A stretch of DNA of 64,000 nucleotides, taken from positions 1 through 64,000 of the forward strand of contig NW_025939263.1 in the NCBI RefSeq assembly GCF_000764305.2. Reading direction: 5' to 3'. The notes beneath the pieces were generated by a model. That model had not been told where the DNA came from. It saw only the letters and a program-made list of their open reading frames with translations, and made no database searches. Both the position numbers and the translations under genes were made by a program. Within the stretch, counting starts at the first letter, position 1. Every line of letters begins with the position of its first letter. Shown piece by piece: positions 1 through 11,535 of the stretch. Source of the stretch: Hyalella azteca (lineage: Eukaryota; Arthropoda; Malacostraca; Amphipoda; Hyalellidae).

Positions 1-170
1 GGTGGCGGACTTGGCTGCATGCTGGTAGGCGAGTGTGTAGGTGGTGGCGGACTTGGCTGCCTGCTGGTATAGACGAGTGTGTAGGTGATGGAGGACTTGG
101 CTGCCTGCTGGTAGACGAGTGTGTAGGTGGTGGCGGACTTGGCTGCCTGCTGGTGGGCAAGATGTTTGGC
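1..170. repeat. 42-bp GC-rich minisatellite (left copy)
   Basis: About four direct repeats of a 42-bp unit beginning GGTGGCGGACTTGGCTGC, with one 44-bp variant; the fourth unit is incomplete. The same unit recurs at 18920-19071. Because 42 is divisible by three the repeat stays open: on the plus strand it reads as the 14-mer CLLVDECVGGGGLG, on the minus strand as a Pro/Ser-rich 14-mer. I treat it as a minisatellite, not a gene. The array is cut by the window edge. Confidence 0.9.
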
Positions 171-540
171 TGCCTACTGCATGGTGTGTGAGTTGTTCCC
201 GCGTTTGGTGACCTCTTGGCTTGACTGTCGTCTATTAATAAAAGAGTATGTGTTTGGGGTTGAGACTTTTCAGCCGTATAGCAAAAATTTAGGTTCTCAA
301 GGGTTCTTAATCATAAAGATTGAAGATTTTAAAGATTTTAGTTGAAGGTTTTTAATTGTAGAAAATTGTATATTCTCAGTCAGATTAGCAGAATCTGTAG
401 ATTTCTTTATTGTTGGATGGATCGAACGATTTGTCTTGTACGAAATTGTAGGTATGAGAGAATCTAACATTTGCAACGTGTAAGTTGTTATGAGCGGAAA
501 CGTTCATCACTGTATCAATGTTTGTATGTTTTCTGTGCAG
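171..540. other. Putative intron upstream of the terminal CUB exon
   Basis: AT-rich sequence between the minisatellite and the acceptor at 539-540 (TTTTCTGTGCAG, with a pyrimidine-rich run before it). No exon or RNA gene was seen. By the model it is the 3' end of the last intron of CUB gene copy 1. Confidence 0.5.
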
Positions 541-671
541 TGCTGGCGCAACGCGGCCGTTCTCATTACAGACTCAAGTTTAGGTCAGGGTCACCGCTGG
601 TCTACAACGCTGAGAGACACGGGCCTGGATTCCGCCTTTTCTTCCAATGGCTACCCAATTTAGAGAGTTAA
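541..671 (+). CDS. Terminal exon of a CUB-domain protein gene (copy 1, partial)
   Basis: Seen: acceptor TTTTCTGTGCAG at 529-540, then an open frame that starts with two bases of a split codon and ends at a TAG (669-671). The peptide contains HYRLKFRSG, a short variable stretch and GPGFRLFFQWL. Known: the last strands of CUB domains in secreted arthropod proteins have a hydrophobic strand, a variable loop, then GF.L.Y/F near the C terminus, so this looks like the end of a CUB domain. The exon expects one base from the previous exon. Exon 16208-17094 ends with exactly one such base, and its last residues (RVCGGKFSYI...) are the CUB segment that should come just before. Inference: this is the last exon of an upstream tandem paralogue whose other exons lie left of the window. 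The extension from the ATG at 471 is intronic in this model. Confidence 0.65.
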
Positions 672-1030
672 TTTATGAGTTGATTTATTTTACGAGTTAA
701 TTCCGTTGATACAACGTTGATTATGAGCAAATTTCATTAAAAAAACGTTGATTATGAGCAAATTTCATTAAAACAACGTTGATTACGAGTTAATGCCGTT
801 GAAAAAATAACGCTGATTACTTGTTAATTTCGATGAAACAACGTTGATTATGAGTTAATTTCGATGAAACAACGTTGGTTACTAGTTAATTTCGATGAAC
901 CTACGTTGATTACGAGCAAATTTAATTAAAAAATGTTGATTACGAGTTAATTTTATTGAACAGCTTTTGATTACGAGCTAATTTTATTGAAACAACGTTA
1001 ATTACGAATTAATTCTGTTAACCAACGTGT
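672..1030. repeat. ~32-bp minisatellite (ACGTTGATTACGAGTTAATT type)
   Basis: About ten degenerate units of roughly 32-33 bp, each an ACGTTGATTA-like core followed by GAGTTAATT and a TTCGATGAAACA-like spacer. It begins right after the stop codon of the terminal CUB exon, so it could form part of the 3' UTR or downstream DNA. The last five or so units, with the following ~700 bp, are repeated at 4505-5280. Confidence 0.85.
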
Positions 1031-1380
1031 AATAAACATTAGTTGAACGTCATTTGCCTATGCGGTACGAATATTTCTATCAGTAATGTCGATAGAATCA
1101 CTTGATTTTGTGATTTAATTAAGTGGAATGCGAATTATTTCATGTTTTGTCTCACTTTGTCATACATATAAAACATACTGTAAATATGTACGTATCCTTG
1201 AAGTAACTTGTTCCAAACGCCTTATATGAAACATTTTCGATATATATGCACTCTGTGGAAAAGGTTTAACATAATATGTCGAAATATTATACGTGTACCA
1301 AAGCCTATGAACAATAAAATCTGGAAATAATGAAATAATTCAGTATTCCTCTTGAAGAGTGAAAACATGTCAGTGTTTAA
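1031..1380. other. AT-rich unique part of duplicated block (copy 1)
   Basis: Non-coding sequence repeated with small changes at about 4695-5010. No gene seen. The AATAAA at 1313-1318 (AACAATAAAATC) could serve as a poly(A) signal for the exon ending at 671, but nothing ties it to a transcript. Confidence 0.5.
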
Positions 1381-1382
1381 CG

Positions 1383-1965
1383 TTAGTGTTTCATGTTAGT
1401 CTTTCAAGCTGTTGTTTCATGTTAGTTTTTCAAGCTATTGTTTCATCCTAGTATTTCAAGACGTTATTTCATGTGAGCGTTTCAAGCTATTGTTTCATGT
1501 TAATCTCTCAAAGTGTTGTTTCATGTTAGTGGTTCAAGCTGTTGTTTCAGCTTATAGTGTTTCAAGCTATTGTTTAAAGCTGTTGTTTCATGTTAATCTT
1601 TCAAAGTGTTGTTTCATGTTAGTGTTTCAAGCTGTTGTTTCATGTTAGTGTTTCAAGCTATTGTTAGTGTTAGTCTTTCAAAGTGTTGTTTCATGTTAGT
1701 GTATCAAGCTATTGTTTCAGGCTAGTGTTTCAAGCTATTGTTCAAAGCTGTTGTTTCATGTTAATCTTTCAAAGTGTTGTTTCATGTTAGTGTTTCAAGC
1801 TGTTGTTTCATGCTAGTGTCACAAGCTATTGTTTAAAGCTGTTGTTTCATGTTAATCTTTCAAAGTGTTGTTTCATGTTAGTGTTTCAAGCTGTTGTTTA
1901 AAGGGTTTTGTTTCATGCTAGTGTTTCAAGCTATTATTTAAAGCTGTTGTTTCATGTTAGTAACG
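1383..1965. repeat. ~26-bp minisatellite (TTTCATGTTAGTGTTTCAAG type)
   Basis: About twenty imperfect direct repeats built from TTTCATGTTAGTGTTTCAAG plus CTGTTG or CTATTG, with variants carrying TTAAAGCTGTTG and AATCTTTCAAAGTG. Related arrays are at 5010-5280 and 19493-19650. Higher-order repetition is visible, with groups of units recurring in the same order. The small reading frames through it have no coding character. Confidence 0.9.
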
Positions 1966-2635
1966 CTGACGATACTGTGCCGATGACTCATGTGCGTGCA
2001 CCTGGTTGTGCTTTTGCTGAACATCGCGACCCAGAAACAGGAAAATGCTTTAGTCGTGAGTTATAGACGACGCATTAGGACGTCAGGATGGCTTAAATTG
2101 GGCCGCAGTCTGCCAGGCCAGACTTCTGAAACCGAGGTCGAGATCTGATATGACTTTTCCGGCACTGTCGAGGAACTAATGGAAGAGAGATGATTTGGCG
2201 AGTGTAGGGAAGAGAGAGTATACACAGAGAATGTCTGGAATGGACTTGAGAATTTCTGTCAAGTAAAACATTCTTCGATTAATTCTAAAACCTGGTTCTC
2301 TTTTACCTGAGGCAGTGAAATTAGTAACAATTAAATTTGTAGGAGAAACAATTGTTAATAAATAATTAATTCGATCACGAAGAGGACTTCTTTCTCAATA
2401 ATTTAAACTGAAATACGTGCATTTGTTGGTTGAGCTTATGATATTCAATTATAAAATTTGAACCTTTCTTCTCATCTTATGTGTATTTCATGTACTAAGT
2501 CATCACATTTAAAGTAAAAATTTTCACCTACAAAACTAAAGCAAAAATAATTTCTTGCTACTCAATCAGATGATTTTTGCGACTTTTCTTCTAGTCGTGT
2601 GAGCCACAAAGAAAATATCCCGCAACATGTCACTG

Positions 2636-2860
2636 GAAATACTATTTGCCGGCCTGGAAATACCATACCAGCGTTGAAATACAATACCGTCCTGGAAATA
2701 CCATACCAGAGTGGAAATACCATACCGTCCTGGAAATACCATACCAGCGTGGAAATACCATACAGTCCTGGAAATGCCATACCAGCGTGGAAATACAATA
2801 CCGTCCTGGACAAAGGAGGACGGTATTGTATTGGACGGTATGGTGGACTACAATACAAAG
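2636..2860. repeat. 19-bp minisatellite ending in a hairpin (left copy)
   Basis: About nine units of TGGAAATACCATACCGTCC and variants (CAGCGT or CAGAGT at the end). The unit contains no stop codon in any of the six frames, which explains the several overlapping reading frames here. The array ends in an inverted repeat, AATACCGTCCT ... AGGACGGTATT (11-bp arms, ~9-bp loop, about 2802-2832), formed by one unit in opposite orientation. Confidence 0.92.
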
Positions 2861-4504
2861 CTCGGCGCCGGGCCGGCCGCCTGCGGTCCTGGTGCTCCAT
2901 CATGGTGCCCGAAATTTGTGATGTGTGTGGCTACAGAACTTGTCCAGCTTCGGTTTTATGACACTCGTGAGTCTAGAATTCATCCCCATAAAATTGTTAC
3001 ATGTTCGAAAATCGAATAATTTTGTTAGGTGAGATCCTGTGTAATCCAAGGCTTTGATAAGGAATGCATTTTTAAAATTTCGTCAAAGTCAAGATCAACG
3101 ATGTTGTTGTCATAAGTTTTTAACTGTGACTAGAGCCTATATTGTATATAAAATAATTATTCTATTGATAATTGCAGAAATGAACTGAAGTTATCGTTTA
3201 TACTTTTTCAGAAATTTTGTTCGTATAACTTTTCAAAGTTAAAAATACTGACAAATATATGTTTATTATGGCATCACAATATCATTTAATAGAAGTCTCC
3301 TAAATGCAGGAAGTTATTTGTTCCAATGCCACATGTTGTATATCAGATTTGTGATAGATTACTTCTTTTTGTTTTTCATAAACGTTTGACTTTTGCTATT
3401 TTAACAACCAATTGAGAAAAAGCTCTTTGATATTTCAGTGTCCTTTTACTCAAAACTTAAAATTGACTCCTAAAAAAATTACCGATCATAGAACTTTTCA
3501 AAGTCCAAGAACGCGAAGCTCCTATTGGCCTATTTATATCTTGCAAATAATCCCCCAAATATTTGAAGTCCCGTTACATCTATAAATAGAAGCAAGACGC
3601 CTTGAAAAATACGACGTATGAATGCTGGAGAACATGAACTTCATTCCGTGTATTTGCGCTGCTTTAAATTCAACATACCGGGTGTCTCCCCAGCCGTGAA
3701 CCTCCTTGGCCCTACTTAATTCACGGTATAAAAGATGCAAAATGACTGTTCTCAGCGAGACCTTATCTTTTTCCGCGATTATTGTTCGATGGCAACTTTT
3801 CCTCGTTAGACTGGGACTTTTAGAGAAGGGAATTACTCTCGGGGATTGTTTCATTCGCTGCCACTGAAAAGAATGAGAGGCTTTTGCTTTTATTTGAGAG
3901 CAGTTCATTTGGTACTGCGGGCGGTGAAGCCTTCAACAGCATCGCGATGCGAATAAATGAAGCTGCGCCTGAATGGCCTCGAAAAGATGTGTTGGTATTT
4001 CAGCAAAAATAAAAAATGTATCCGGGATAAAAATCTGCTGGTGATGTAAGAAATAAATGAAATTGCGTCAATGATGCCAAGCATTTCGAGCCTCAACGAC
4101 GCTCGTCGAAAAGTGAGCTCCAAGAAAAGTCGTGGGAGAATCGAGCTTAACTTCCAGCGTTGATTCGATTGACTTGTTGACTTAGGTAAATAGAATCTTC
4201 AATTGTTGAGCAAATGTTGCAGTCTCAGGCACCACTGTAAAAGCCCATACAAGCATTATAAGATATTGTTCGATAGGCTGAGTTCTCTGAGTTATCGTGA
4301 CGGTGTAAAATGCCTGTATTTTTATGACAACTTTTTCAAGGTAAATCATACGTTTTGGTATGCTAGTTGTTGGCCGAGATCCTGTATCGCAGGTAAAAGT
4401 GAGACTTTTTACTGAAATCAGAAATAACCGATTCTTCATTCGATCGTTTCGATTTTGTTTTAGTAACGCAATTTTGCCTATCGATAACCTAGATAACTTC
4501 TCGA
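2861..4504. other. Unique part of the duplicated block (left copy), no gene recognised
   Basis: About 1.6 kb that is almost the same at 20735-22385. Minus-strand frames of 124 codons (3534-3908) and 72 codons (3905-4123) are open in both copies, but with no recognisable domain or codon pattern. Since the two copies are very similar overall, shared openness is weak evidence of coding. Confidence 0.6.
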
Positions 4505-5280
4505 TAATTAATTTCGATGAAACAACGTTGGTTACTAGTTAATTTCGATGAACCTACGTTGATTACGAGCAAATTTAATTAAAACAACGTTGATTATGAG
4601 TTAATTTATTGAACAGCTATTGATAACGAGTTAATTTTATTGAAACAACGTTAATTACGAATTAATTCTGTTAACCAACGTGTAATAAACGTTATTTCAA
4701 CGTCATTTGCCTGTGCGGTAGGAATATTTCTATCAGTAACGTCGATAGAGAATCACTCGATTTTGTGAGAATCATAGATAGAGAATCACTCGATCATACA
4801 TATAAAACATACTGTAAATATGTACGTATCCTTGAAGTAATTTGTTCCAAACGCCTTATTTGAAACATTTTCGATATATATGCACTTTGTGGAAAAGGTT
4901 TAACATATTATGTCGAAATATTATACGTGTACCAAAAGCCTATGAACAATAAAATATGGAAATGATGAAATCATTCAGTATTCCTCTTGAAGAGTGAAAA
5001 TATGTCAGTGTTTAATGTTAGTGTTTGATGTTAGCATTTCATGTTCGTCTTTCAATCTGTTGTTTCATGTTAGCGGTTCAAGCTGTTGCTTCAAGTTAGT
5101 TTTTCAAGCTATTGTTTTCATGCTAGTATTTCAAGACGTTATTTCATGTTAGTGTTTTTTGCTAGTGTTTCAAGCTATTGTTTAAAGCTGTTGTTTCATG
5201 TTAATCTTTCAAAGTGTTGTTTCATGTTAGTGTGTCAAGCTATTGTTTCTGGTTAGTGTTTCAAGCTATTGTTTAAAGCT
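4505..5280. repeat. Second local copy of the 32-bp and 26-bp repeat blocks
   Basis: Repeats the sequence of about 855-1790 in the same order and orientation: the end of the 32-bp array (4505-4690), the AT-rich unique part (4690-5010), then a shorter 26-bp array (5010-5280). It joins directly to the right end of the large block, so the left region is itself internally duplicated. Confidence 0.88.
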
Positions 5281-5497
5281 ACACCTGGCATTTAATTTGT
5301 TTATATTCTGCTGCTGTTTTCCACCACACTCCGAAATTTTTTTTGTACTTTTCAATTGATTTGCTTATATTCTGCATCTGCTCACCTACACTTTTTAGCT
5401 GCGTTCTTCATATTAATCTAAACAACGTGGTATTATATATGCGTTGTATATAATATAAGTATTGTGTATGATTGCATATGCATACTATATAATGCAT
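5281..5497. repeat. Short duplicated block G (left copy)
   Basis: Sequence starting near CACCTGGCATTTAATTTG; it recurs at about 19110-19330 with a few indels, where it follows the 42-bp minisatellite directly. No gene. It ends at the insertion site of the 329-bp element described next. Confidence 0.8.
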
Positions 5498-5826
5498 TTG
5501 TAAAGAATATGGCTCTTTGTTCGGGGGGATTGTTCAGAATGAAAACTCGTTGTAGATTGTAGCGGTTTCTGAAAATAGAGAATGAATAATTTGAACACGA
5601 AGTTGAGGTTATTCGAAATTATAAACAATATAGAGAAAATAGTTGAGGTTAACAAGCAGTAAAATGATAATAACATAAGTAAATGCTCACGTACCAAATT
5701 GCTGAACAATCTAGGGCAAGTTTGGTTAAAACTGAATTTTGTCTGAGCTCATCAACTCGGTCCTACCTAAAAGGTCCCAACCTTATATGTACACGGGAGA
5801 AGTATGTTCCGTAAAATTCTTTACAG
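5498..5826. mobile_element. 329-bp MITE-like insertion with 10-bp terminal inverted repeats
   Basis: The left end reads TTGTAAAGAAT and the right end ATTCTTTACAG, so 10 bp (TGTAAAGAAT) are perfectly inverted. The trinucleotide CAT flanks both sides (5495-5497 and 5827-5829). The paralogous sequence at about 19320-19345 runs straight through with one CAT and no insert, giving an empty site. No transposase frame is present. A 3-bp target duplication is typical of PIF/Harbinger and CACTA elements, but the ends do not identify a superfamily. Confidence 0.75.
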
Positions 5827-5902
5827 CATATATGCATTATATTTGCGTTGTTTATACTTCATGAAACGTCTTATATTTCTTTATATGCTGTTGTTTGTGC
5901 AG

Positions 5903-6544
5903 TTTACGTGCACCTGCGAGGCGGTGGCCGCAAAGAGAACATTGATCGCGATGGAGTGGCATCTCCGCAGCGACGGACCGTCAAATTTGTCGTTGAAACT
6001 GCGGCAGCAGAGTTGCCTTATCGCTTTGGCTTGTGGCTCACTCAAGTGCCTTGCCTCGAGGATACCTCCCATCAAAAATTAACGCACACGAAAATGTTCC
6101 ATGGGCATCCACACCGAGTCGGGGTTGAAGATTCACCATTGAAATATTCGAAGAACAAACGATCCGTTGATGGTTTTCCTTCTATAAAAGAACCTTATAC
6201 TTTAAATCGAGCGGATTCACATGAATACCGCCAGGAAGGAGATATTGATTTGGCGAAGATCAGTGTCGGAAATATGCTGTTGAAAGATAAAGAAGTAAAT
6301 AGCACAGCAATGTTCCAGTCTCTGTTTCAGTACAGCGACAACACGACCCGGAAGGCAAGGATGACGAAGCCGTCTGATTTCTCAAAACCAGAGAAATTGA
6401 TAGACCTCAAGATGAAGCCCTCCCGGAAACCACGGTTCCAGCCACGACAATATTGGGATGATGGACTGCAGAGACTCTGGAGTAACAGGGCCGCCTTTTT
6501 CAGCCAAGAAGAAGTTTTGCGGCTTGCGCTCTCAGTCTTGAGAG
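5903..6544 (+). CDS. CUB-domain protein gene copy 2, first exon in window
   Basis: Seen: acceptor TTTGTGCAG (ends 5902), 213 open codons, donor GTTAGT at 6545. The frame is fixed by its phase-1 junction to the exon at 7969. Residues 1-50 (VYVHLRGGG..., FVVETAAAELPYRFGLW, LTQVPC) resemble the end of the first half of arthropod two-part CUB proteins, where ...I.V.QI.C comes just before APxGCLQY. Here about 165 polar residues (Lys, Ser, Thr, Asn, Arg rich) separate LTQVPC from APRGCLQY, which is unusual. The start phase needs one base from an upstream exon, so a signal-peptide exon should exist; none was identified. An in-frame ATG at 5848 could give an alternative start with a weak hydrophobic segment, but part of that lies in the acceptor tract. 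The exact first 86 bp recur at 19405-19490. Likely an extracellular protein; function unknown. Confidence 0.72.
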
Positions 6545-7968
6545 GTTAGTTTGATGCATTCATGTTTAAAAACTTCCTAACATTCGTTGGTAACGAAATA
6601 TTCGAATTTATTTTTATAATCCTCTGTATGGTAAGTTGATGGATTTGAAGTGTAAAACACTTCAAATTTTTGCAAACTCAATGAACAGCCAGCCCATAGA
6701 AGTTCACACTCTTAGAACGGTTCAGTCTTTGTTCAAACCCCATTGCATGCTGAGTGATAATTAAGCTACATGCAGCTAGTAAAGGCTCAATAATTGAACA
6801 AATGTTACCTTCAGGTGGGATTATGTTCTCAAATCTACCGTTAGAAATATGGATGCTTGCATGATGTAAATACGCAATTGGAGGAGATATCTATAGAATG
6901 CATCTCATCGTATGTGAAATTCCCACGCATTTCACAAGTTCATAGGGAACGCCAATTCATCCAAGGCATCTCGCCCACTTCTTTTTTTCGCATTTCGGTA
7001 CCATGGATTCTCTAATTCGAATCATATAAGATAATCTTTTTGATATCAGGCATTAAATTCGAAAATTTTTTTATCGAATGGAAGAATACAAAAGAAAATC
7101 TCTATAATCCTGGCCCTAAACCAACTCAAGGCTCCCTATTCTCAATCCACTTCAAAAGGGTCCTGAATTGAACCCGTAAGACTTCCATGATTTTATTTCG
7201 TGCAGCTGTGCAAGGCTTGGGTGCTCGTTAGAACATCCTCACTCCCTTTCATGTTTCCTTGAAAACACTAAGATAAAGAACAAGCATCTCTGGCACGGGT
7301 TATAAAAATCGATTGATGTTTGTACTCGAGATGTTTTGACATTCCGAGAAGCGGATATTTTTTCTAGATTTGATAGGTTCATACGATTTTGAAAGTCTTT
7401 GTCAATTACACTAGAAACAAATCTGCTTTAGAACATTAAATTTTCAAATATAATTTGAGCTTATACTTTCAAACATTCGTAAATCGAAGATTTATCTTGC
7501 TATCAGTATTCAAATACAAAAATAGAAAAATAATTATCTAGTATGAAAGTATGTTGAAGGAGATGAGAAAAATAGCAAATTAATATTAAAAGTTACGACT
7601 ATTTGAAAACATTAACTTCATATGGATAAATTTGACCACCTTTATTATGTGCGTTGACATTTTTCTCCTCGAAATATAACAACCACTAATAAATTCTAAT
7701 TAAAAATTTTTGCAGAAACAATTAACCCGTGTTTCAAATGTTATATCAATTCGTCATATCCCAACTTTGAATCAAATTTCCATTAATTTTTTTAGTTTAA
7801 GCAAATTTGTATTGGTGAATTATTACAAAGCGTATACGGGTCAACAGAAATAAATGTACAACCTAGAAATACGTTAAATTATTCTCTATCAGCTTTTCTC
7901 ATTATTGAAGTGTAGACTACAAGAGTGAACCTTCGTTGAAAAAATTAAGTTCAGATTTTTCATTGCAG
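6545..7968 (+). other. Intron between CUB exons
   Basis: 1,424-bp intron inferred from donor GTTAGT (6545) and acceptor TTTTTCATTGCAG (ends 7968). AT-rich; no repeats, RNA genes or further exons were recognised. Confidence 0.65.
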
Positions 7969-8617
7969 CTCCGCGTGGTTGCCTTCAGTATCATCTCAGC
8001 CATCAAGGAGTTCTAGAGAGTTTCAACTTCCACAACGGCGAGTACTTGAACGATTTAAACTACGACATCTGCATCCGAAAGCCCGTCAACAGCACCGTAC
8101 TCGAGTTGTCCACCACAGACGAAACTCTTGCCAACAATCCTTTCAATATTGTTGGTCCGTTCAATATTATTGCTTCTGCCGATACATTTGGTTCTGTAAA
8201 TTACACCGGCCCCGCGAATTTTGATAGTTTTCGTGATTTTTCCTCTGATGGCCAGGGCTACAGCACCGTTTCATTGCAGCGCACAATGACTCAAAATCCA
8301 TTCTCTACAATACCTGAATATTTTCAAGATAAAGGACAAATGGAAATATTAGACGACGGTTCAGTTTCATCGTCTAGCAGAATTGAATATCAAGATTCAT
8401 CCTTCAAGTTGTCAAGTGAATCACTTCCGTCACGACCTGGCGTAATTATTGAAGACTCGGCCGCTCCAGAAAAAGACGCTGCATTTTTTATGTCCGGCCA
8501 GCCTCACGATTCTGTTCGACCCTCTCGTGTCGCCCTCGCAACTCGAGGTTCCAAGTCGCCCCAAGTTCGAACTTTCGGACTTCAAAAACTTAATTCGAGG
8601 CGCGTTCCAGCCGACAG
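7969..8617 (+). CDS. CUB-domain protein gene copy 2, second exon in window
   Basis: Seen: acceptor TTTTTCATTGCAG, 649 bp open in the frame set by exon 5903-6544, donor GTAAGT at 8618. The junction codon is Ala, followed by PRGCLQYHLSHQGVLESF, then NFHN and NDLNYDICIRK. Known: arthropod CUB proteins carry the string A-P-x-G-C-L-Q-Y ... G ... S-F-N-F ... Y.ICIR, which this matches closely, so CUB assignment is firm here. After CIRKPVNSTVLELS the exon continues for about 170 residues rich in Ser, Asp, Pro and Phe with no recognised domain, where the canonical domain continues almost at once to its next cysteine. The exon ends with two bases of an Arg codon completed by the exon at 16208. Confidence 0.85.
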
Positions 8618-10749
8618 GTAAGTTACAAAGTTCTCAAGGCCACTGTACCGCTGCCAACTTCGGGCACAAGTCAAGTCGTTCAAGGAACAAAAATCCTGTA
8701 AAATTTCAGACAATTCATCGCCTGCGTTAACTTCCCTTAGAGGAGATGGGAAGAATTCTAGCAGCGATGGGAGTTAGATTGAATCCTAAGACGGGATAGC
8801 AGTTGATAGCTTAAGTTTAAATTAAATTGACCAGCATTTGCTGTCTATTATATGCGAGGCATAGCTGCGCAAAATGTTTTGTGAATAATCAATGAATATT
8901 AGAGGCAATTTTATAACTACATGCAGTTAAATGATTTCAGGCAGGAATTACCGTCTTCTTTGGTCGTGATCAGAGCCCGAAGACACAATGAAATATGATT
9001 AAACCGTTTCTGGTTGCGTAACATGAAATGAATAATGCATAAAAGTAAAGTGAGTAAAGCAAATAAGATATCCATGCATGAATCATATATTTAAATTTTA
9101 TTATCGTGAAAGAATCACTAAGAAAAAATATTTGCATATTGTCATCATCACTAAAATTTTAGGAATATTCTGCCAGCGATAATAATTCTCTGGTTTCAAG
9201 CCAGCTAGAAAACCTACACAAACATCGAGCAGTTAGCACGTATAGGGTTTCATTGTTTTAGCTTTACGCTCCACTGCACATTGCGTTGTTTTATTCAAGT
9301 GATGAAAAGGGTGGCGATCAGGCGTTTGCTAGAGCATTGTTCTGCCTTTGGAACGGAACAGGGAAATTGCAATGGCTTTCCTTTGCACCAAATATGAGTT
9401 TGGTGCGAAGTCGGGGTTGTTTTATACATATTCATGGTAAAAGCTGCTTTAGTGGGATACATTTGAATATATTTTGCATGGGCAAAGGTTTTCACCGAGA
9501 ACTCAGATTTTTTTCTGTTTCCAATAAGAACGTAAGATTTAATTTTTATATGTTTTTGGAACAATTAATGCGATTCGTTTTTATTCAGCGATATACATAG
9601 GTGTCGTCCAGTAATTATATCCAGCTGCTACAGTACCGTGTGAATTGTTGAATAAGCTGCACGTGTGCATTTTTTGTCTGAACGACCTGTTAATTTTTTT
9701 TAAATTACCTGTTAATTAGTTACAAATGCAACGAGTTGATCTCCGAGATTACTGATCTGCTTTATTGGAAAATAATTTCACGCTACAAATAATAATTTCA
9801 CGGCTGCTCCCACGTGCAGGTAACGGACCACCACTTTTGTGATACAATTTAAGTCGTGGAAAAATTATTTGTCAAACGGTTGACGAATCATTAACTCTAA
9901 AAGTTGAATAAGTCATATAAAGTTTATGAGTACCGCGACCAAGCAGCAATTCCAAGGCTTTAATTAGTTTGCATACTTGAAACAACAATTTGGCTTTGAA
10001 AAATACGCTCGAAGGTCTGTATGCAAGAACCAATTAAAATCCTCATATGCACGTACTGCTGATGAATTTCCTTATCTCCATAGAATAAAAGTTTAGGAAT
10101 ATAACAATAAAGAAAAAGTTTTGTAGTGATGCTTGGATGAAAATTTAGAATCATGTAATGATCTTGCGTGCCAATGTCCAAATAAAAATTGCTTTCAGAA
10201 ACAATTATATAAATAATGCTGGCAAACAAAAGTATATACTAGATTAGAGTTAATTAGAGCACAGGAGCGGCAAGACGCAGGTATCGGCTTGTTTTAGGGT
10301 GACTTCTACAAAGAACAAAGTCTAATTTACATTCAATTACATAAATTACTTCACACCTAAATCAAAATGAAATTAAGCCTTAAATATCAACAAACACAAT
10401 AATAATGCATCCCTAGTAAACACGTGATGGTAAATACAGTAACAGACACCGTAAAATATAAACACGACACTAGAACAGTCTCCGTAACTCAGCAGTTATT
10501 GAATTACACACACAAATTCTTGCACGTAACCCAAGCAAGTCCACATATAGAATTCGCATACTGCTACGGGATCGTCAACCCGCTCGCTTAAATCTAAATT
10601 CAACACGTCGGTTACTCTGATCTTTTTCATCATTAAATTGTGTTAAAAATCGACAAAATTCTGCCAAGATCCCTACAATTACAATTATACAGCAATTGAG
10701 TATATACTATCGAATATTGTATAGAATATATAGCAATCGTTATTTAGAG

Positions 10750-10808
10750 ACAGCCTTGAAGCGTCTCTATGAATTATTTCTCTCGAAAATAATTTCGTTC
10801 AAGGCTGT
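10750..10808. repeat. Nested inverted repeat (possible hairpin)
   Basis: Outer arms ACAGCCTTGAA (10750-10760) and TTCAAGGCTGT (10798-10808) are an 11-bp perfect inverted repeat. Inside, AATTATTT and AAATAATT form a second 8-bp pairing around a short loop. Transcribed, this would fold into a two-part stem. Function unknown. Confidence 0.7.
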
Positions 10809-11535
10809 GCTCTTAATGTATCGCGTTCGCAGCCATTATTTTAATTTAGTCAACATTTAGCTTGAGAAATGCGCCCAAAAGGAAATTTTTGGGGTTATAT
10901 TACGAAGTGATAATTGTTTTGATTAATTTATTATGCATTTAAATATTTCTCTCCCACACTGAAGCAGGTAATCTCCCAATAAGTGTACAAGAACAAATAA
11001 AGTCAAGTACAACAAAAAGATTTCACGAATCCCGGAGGTGGCAAGAAATTGTATGAATACGCGAATCTTTCCGGATCAACTCTTCGATAATTTTCTAACT
11101 CGTGATAACTTTACTCATTACAACACAACACATTTTTTCGAGAAATAAAGACTATCGTTTATATTAGTCTGATAGTTTGTCGCAATACAAAATTTTTCCA
11201 TTTCACATCCCGCCCCTAACATGTGCTCCACAATAAAAATTATTTTTTTATACAATTTTAGAAACACAATCCCTGTCTATATGAAATATTTTCTTGCCTC
11301 TTATTCTTATCCACATTCTTCAGACTTTCCGGACCAATTTAGTCGTATCCGACGTGACGTGATAAGGCAGACGCTCATCAGACTAATTTGCTTCGTAATC
11401 AGGTTGGCTCGTTAGCAGCGAGAGTTCCTCGAGATCTCAGCTCCGTCTCATATGGGCATCACCCTACGTGCCATGTAAACCATAGGTTGCGTAAACTCTA
11501 CTGCTGATACGGACATATGTGCAATGCAATACATA

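Larger units (their letters stand above)
1808..4505. repeat. Segmental duplication block, left copy (~2.7 kb)
   Basis: This interval recurs in direct orientation at 19493-22385. Aligned by eye, most of the block differs by scattered single bases. The length difference comes mainly from the 19-bp array, which is longer in the right copy. The block holds the end of the 26-bp array, ~600 bp of unique sequence, the 19-bp array (2640-2860) and ~1.6 kb of unique sequence with no recognised gene. The breakpoints are abrupt: on the left inside the 26-bp array, on the right just after CTAGATAACTTCTCGATAA. Confidence 0.93.

Noticed and set aside
2562..3019. Overlapping ORFs of 91-120 codons on both strands
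   Set aside because: All are produced by the 19-bp repeat that lacks stops in every frame; there is no independent coding evidence.
3534..4123. Minus-strand ORFs of 124 and 72 codons kept open in both duplicates (also 21413-22002)
   Set aside because: The duplicates are nearly identical everywhere, so shared openness says little; no domain, no splice context and no codon bias were seen.
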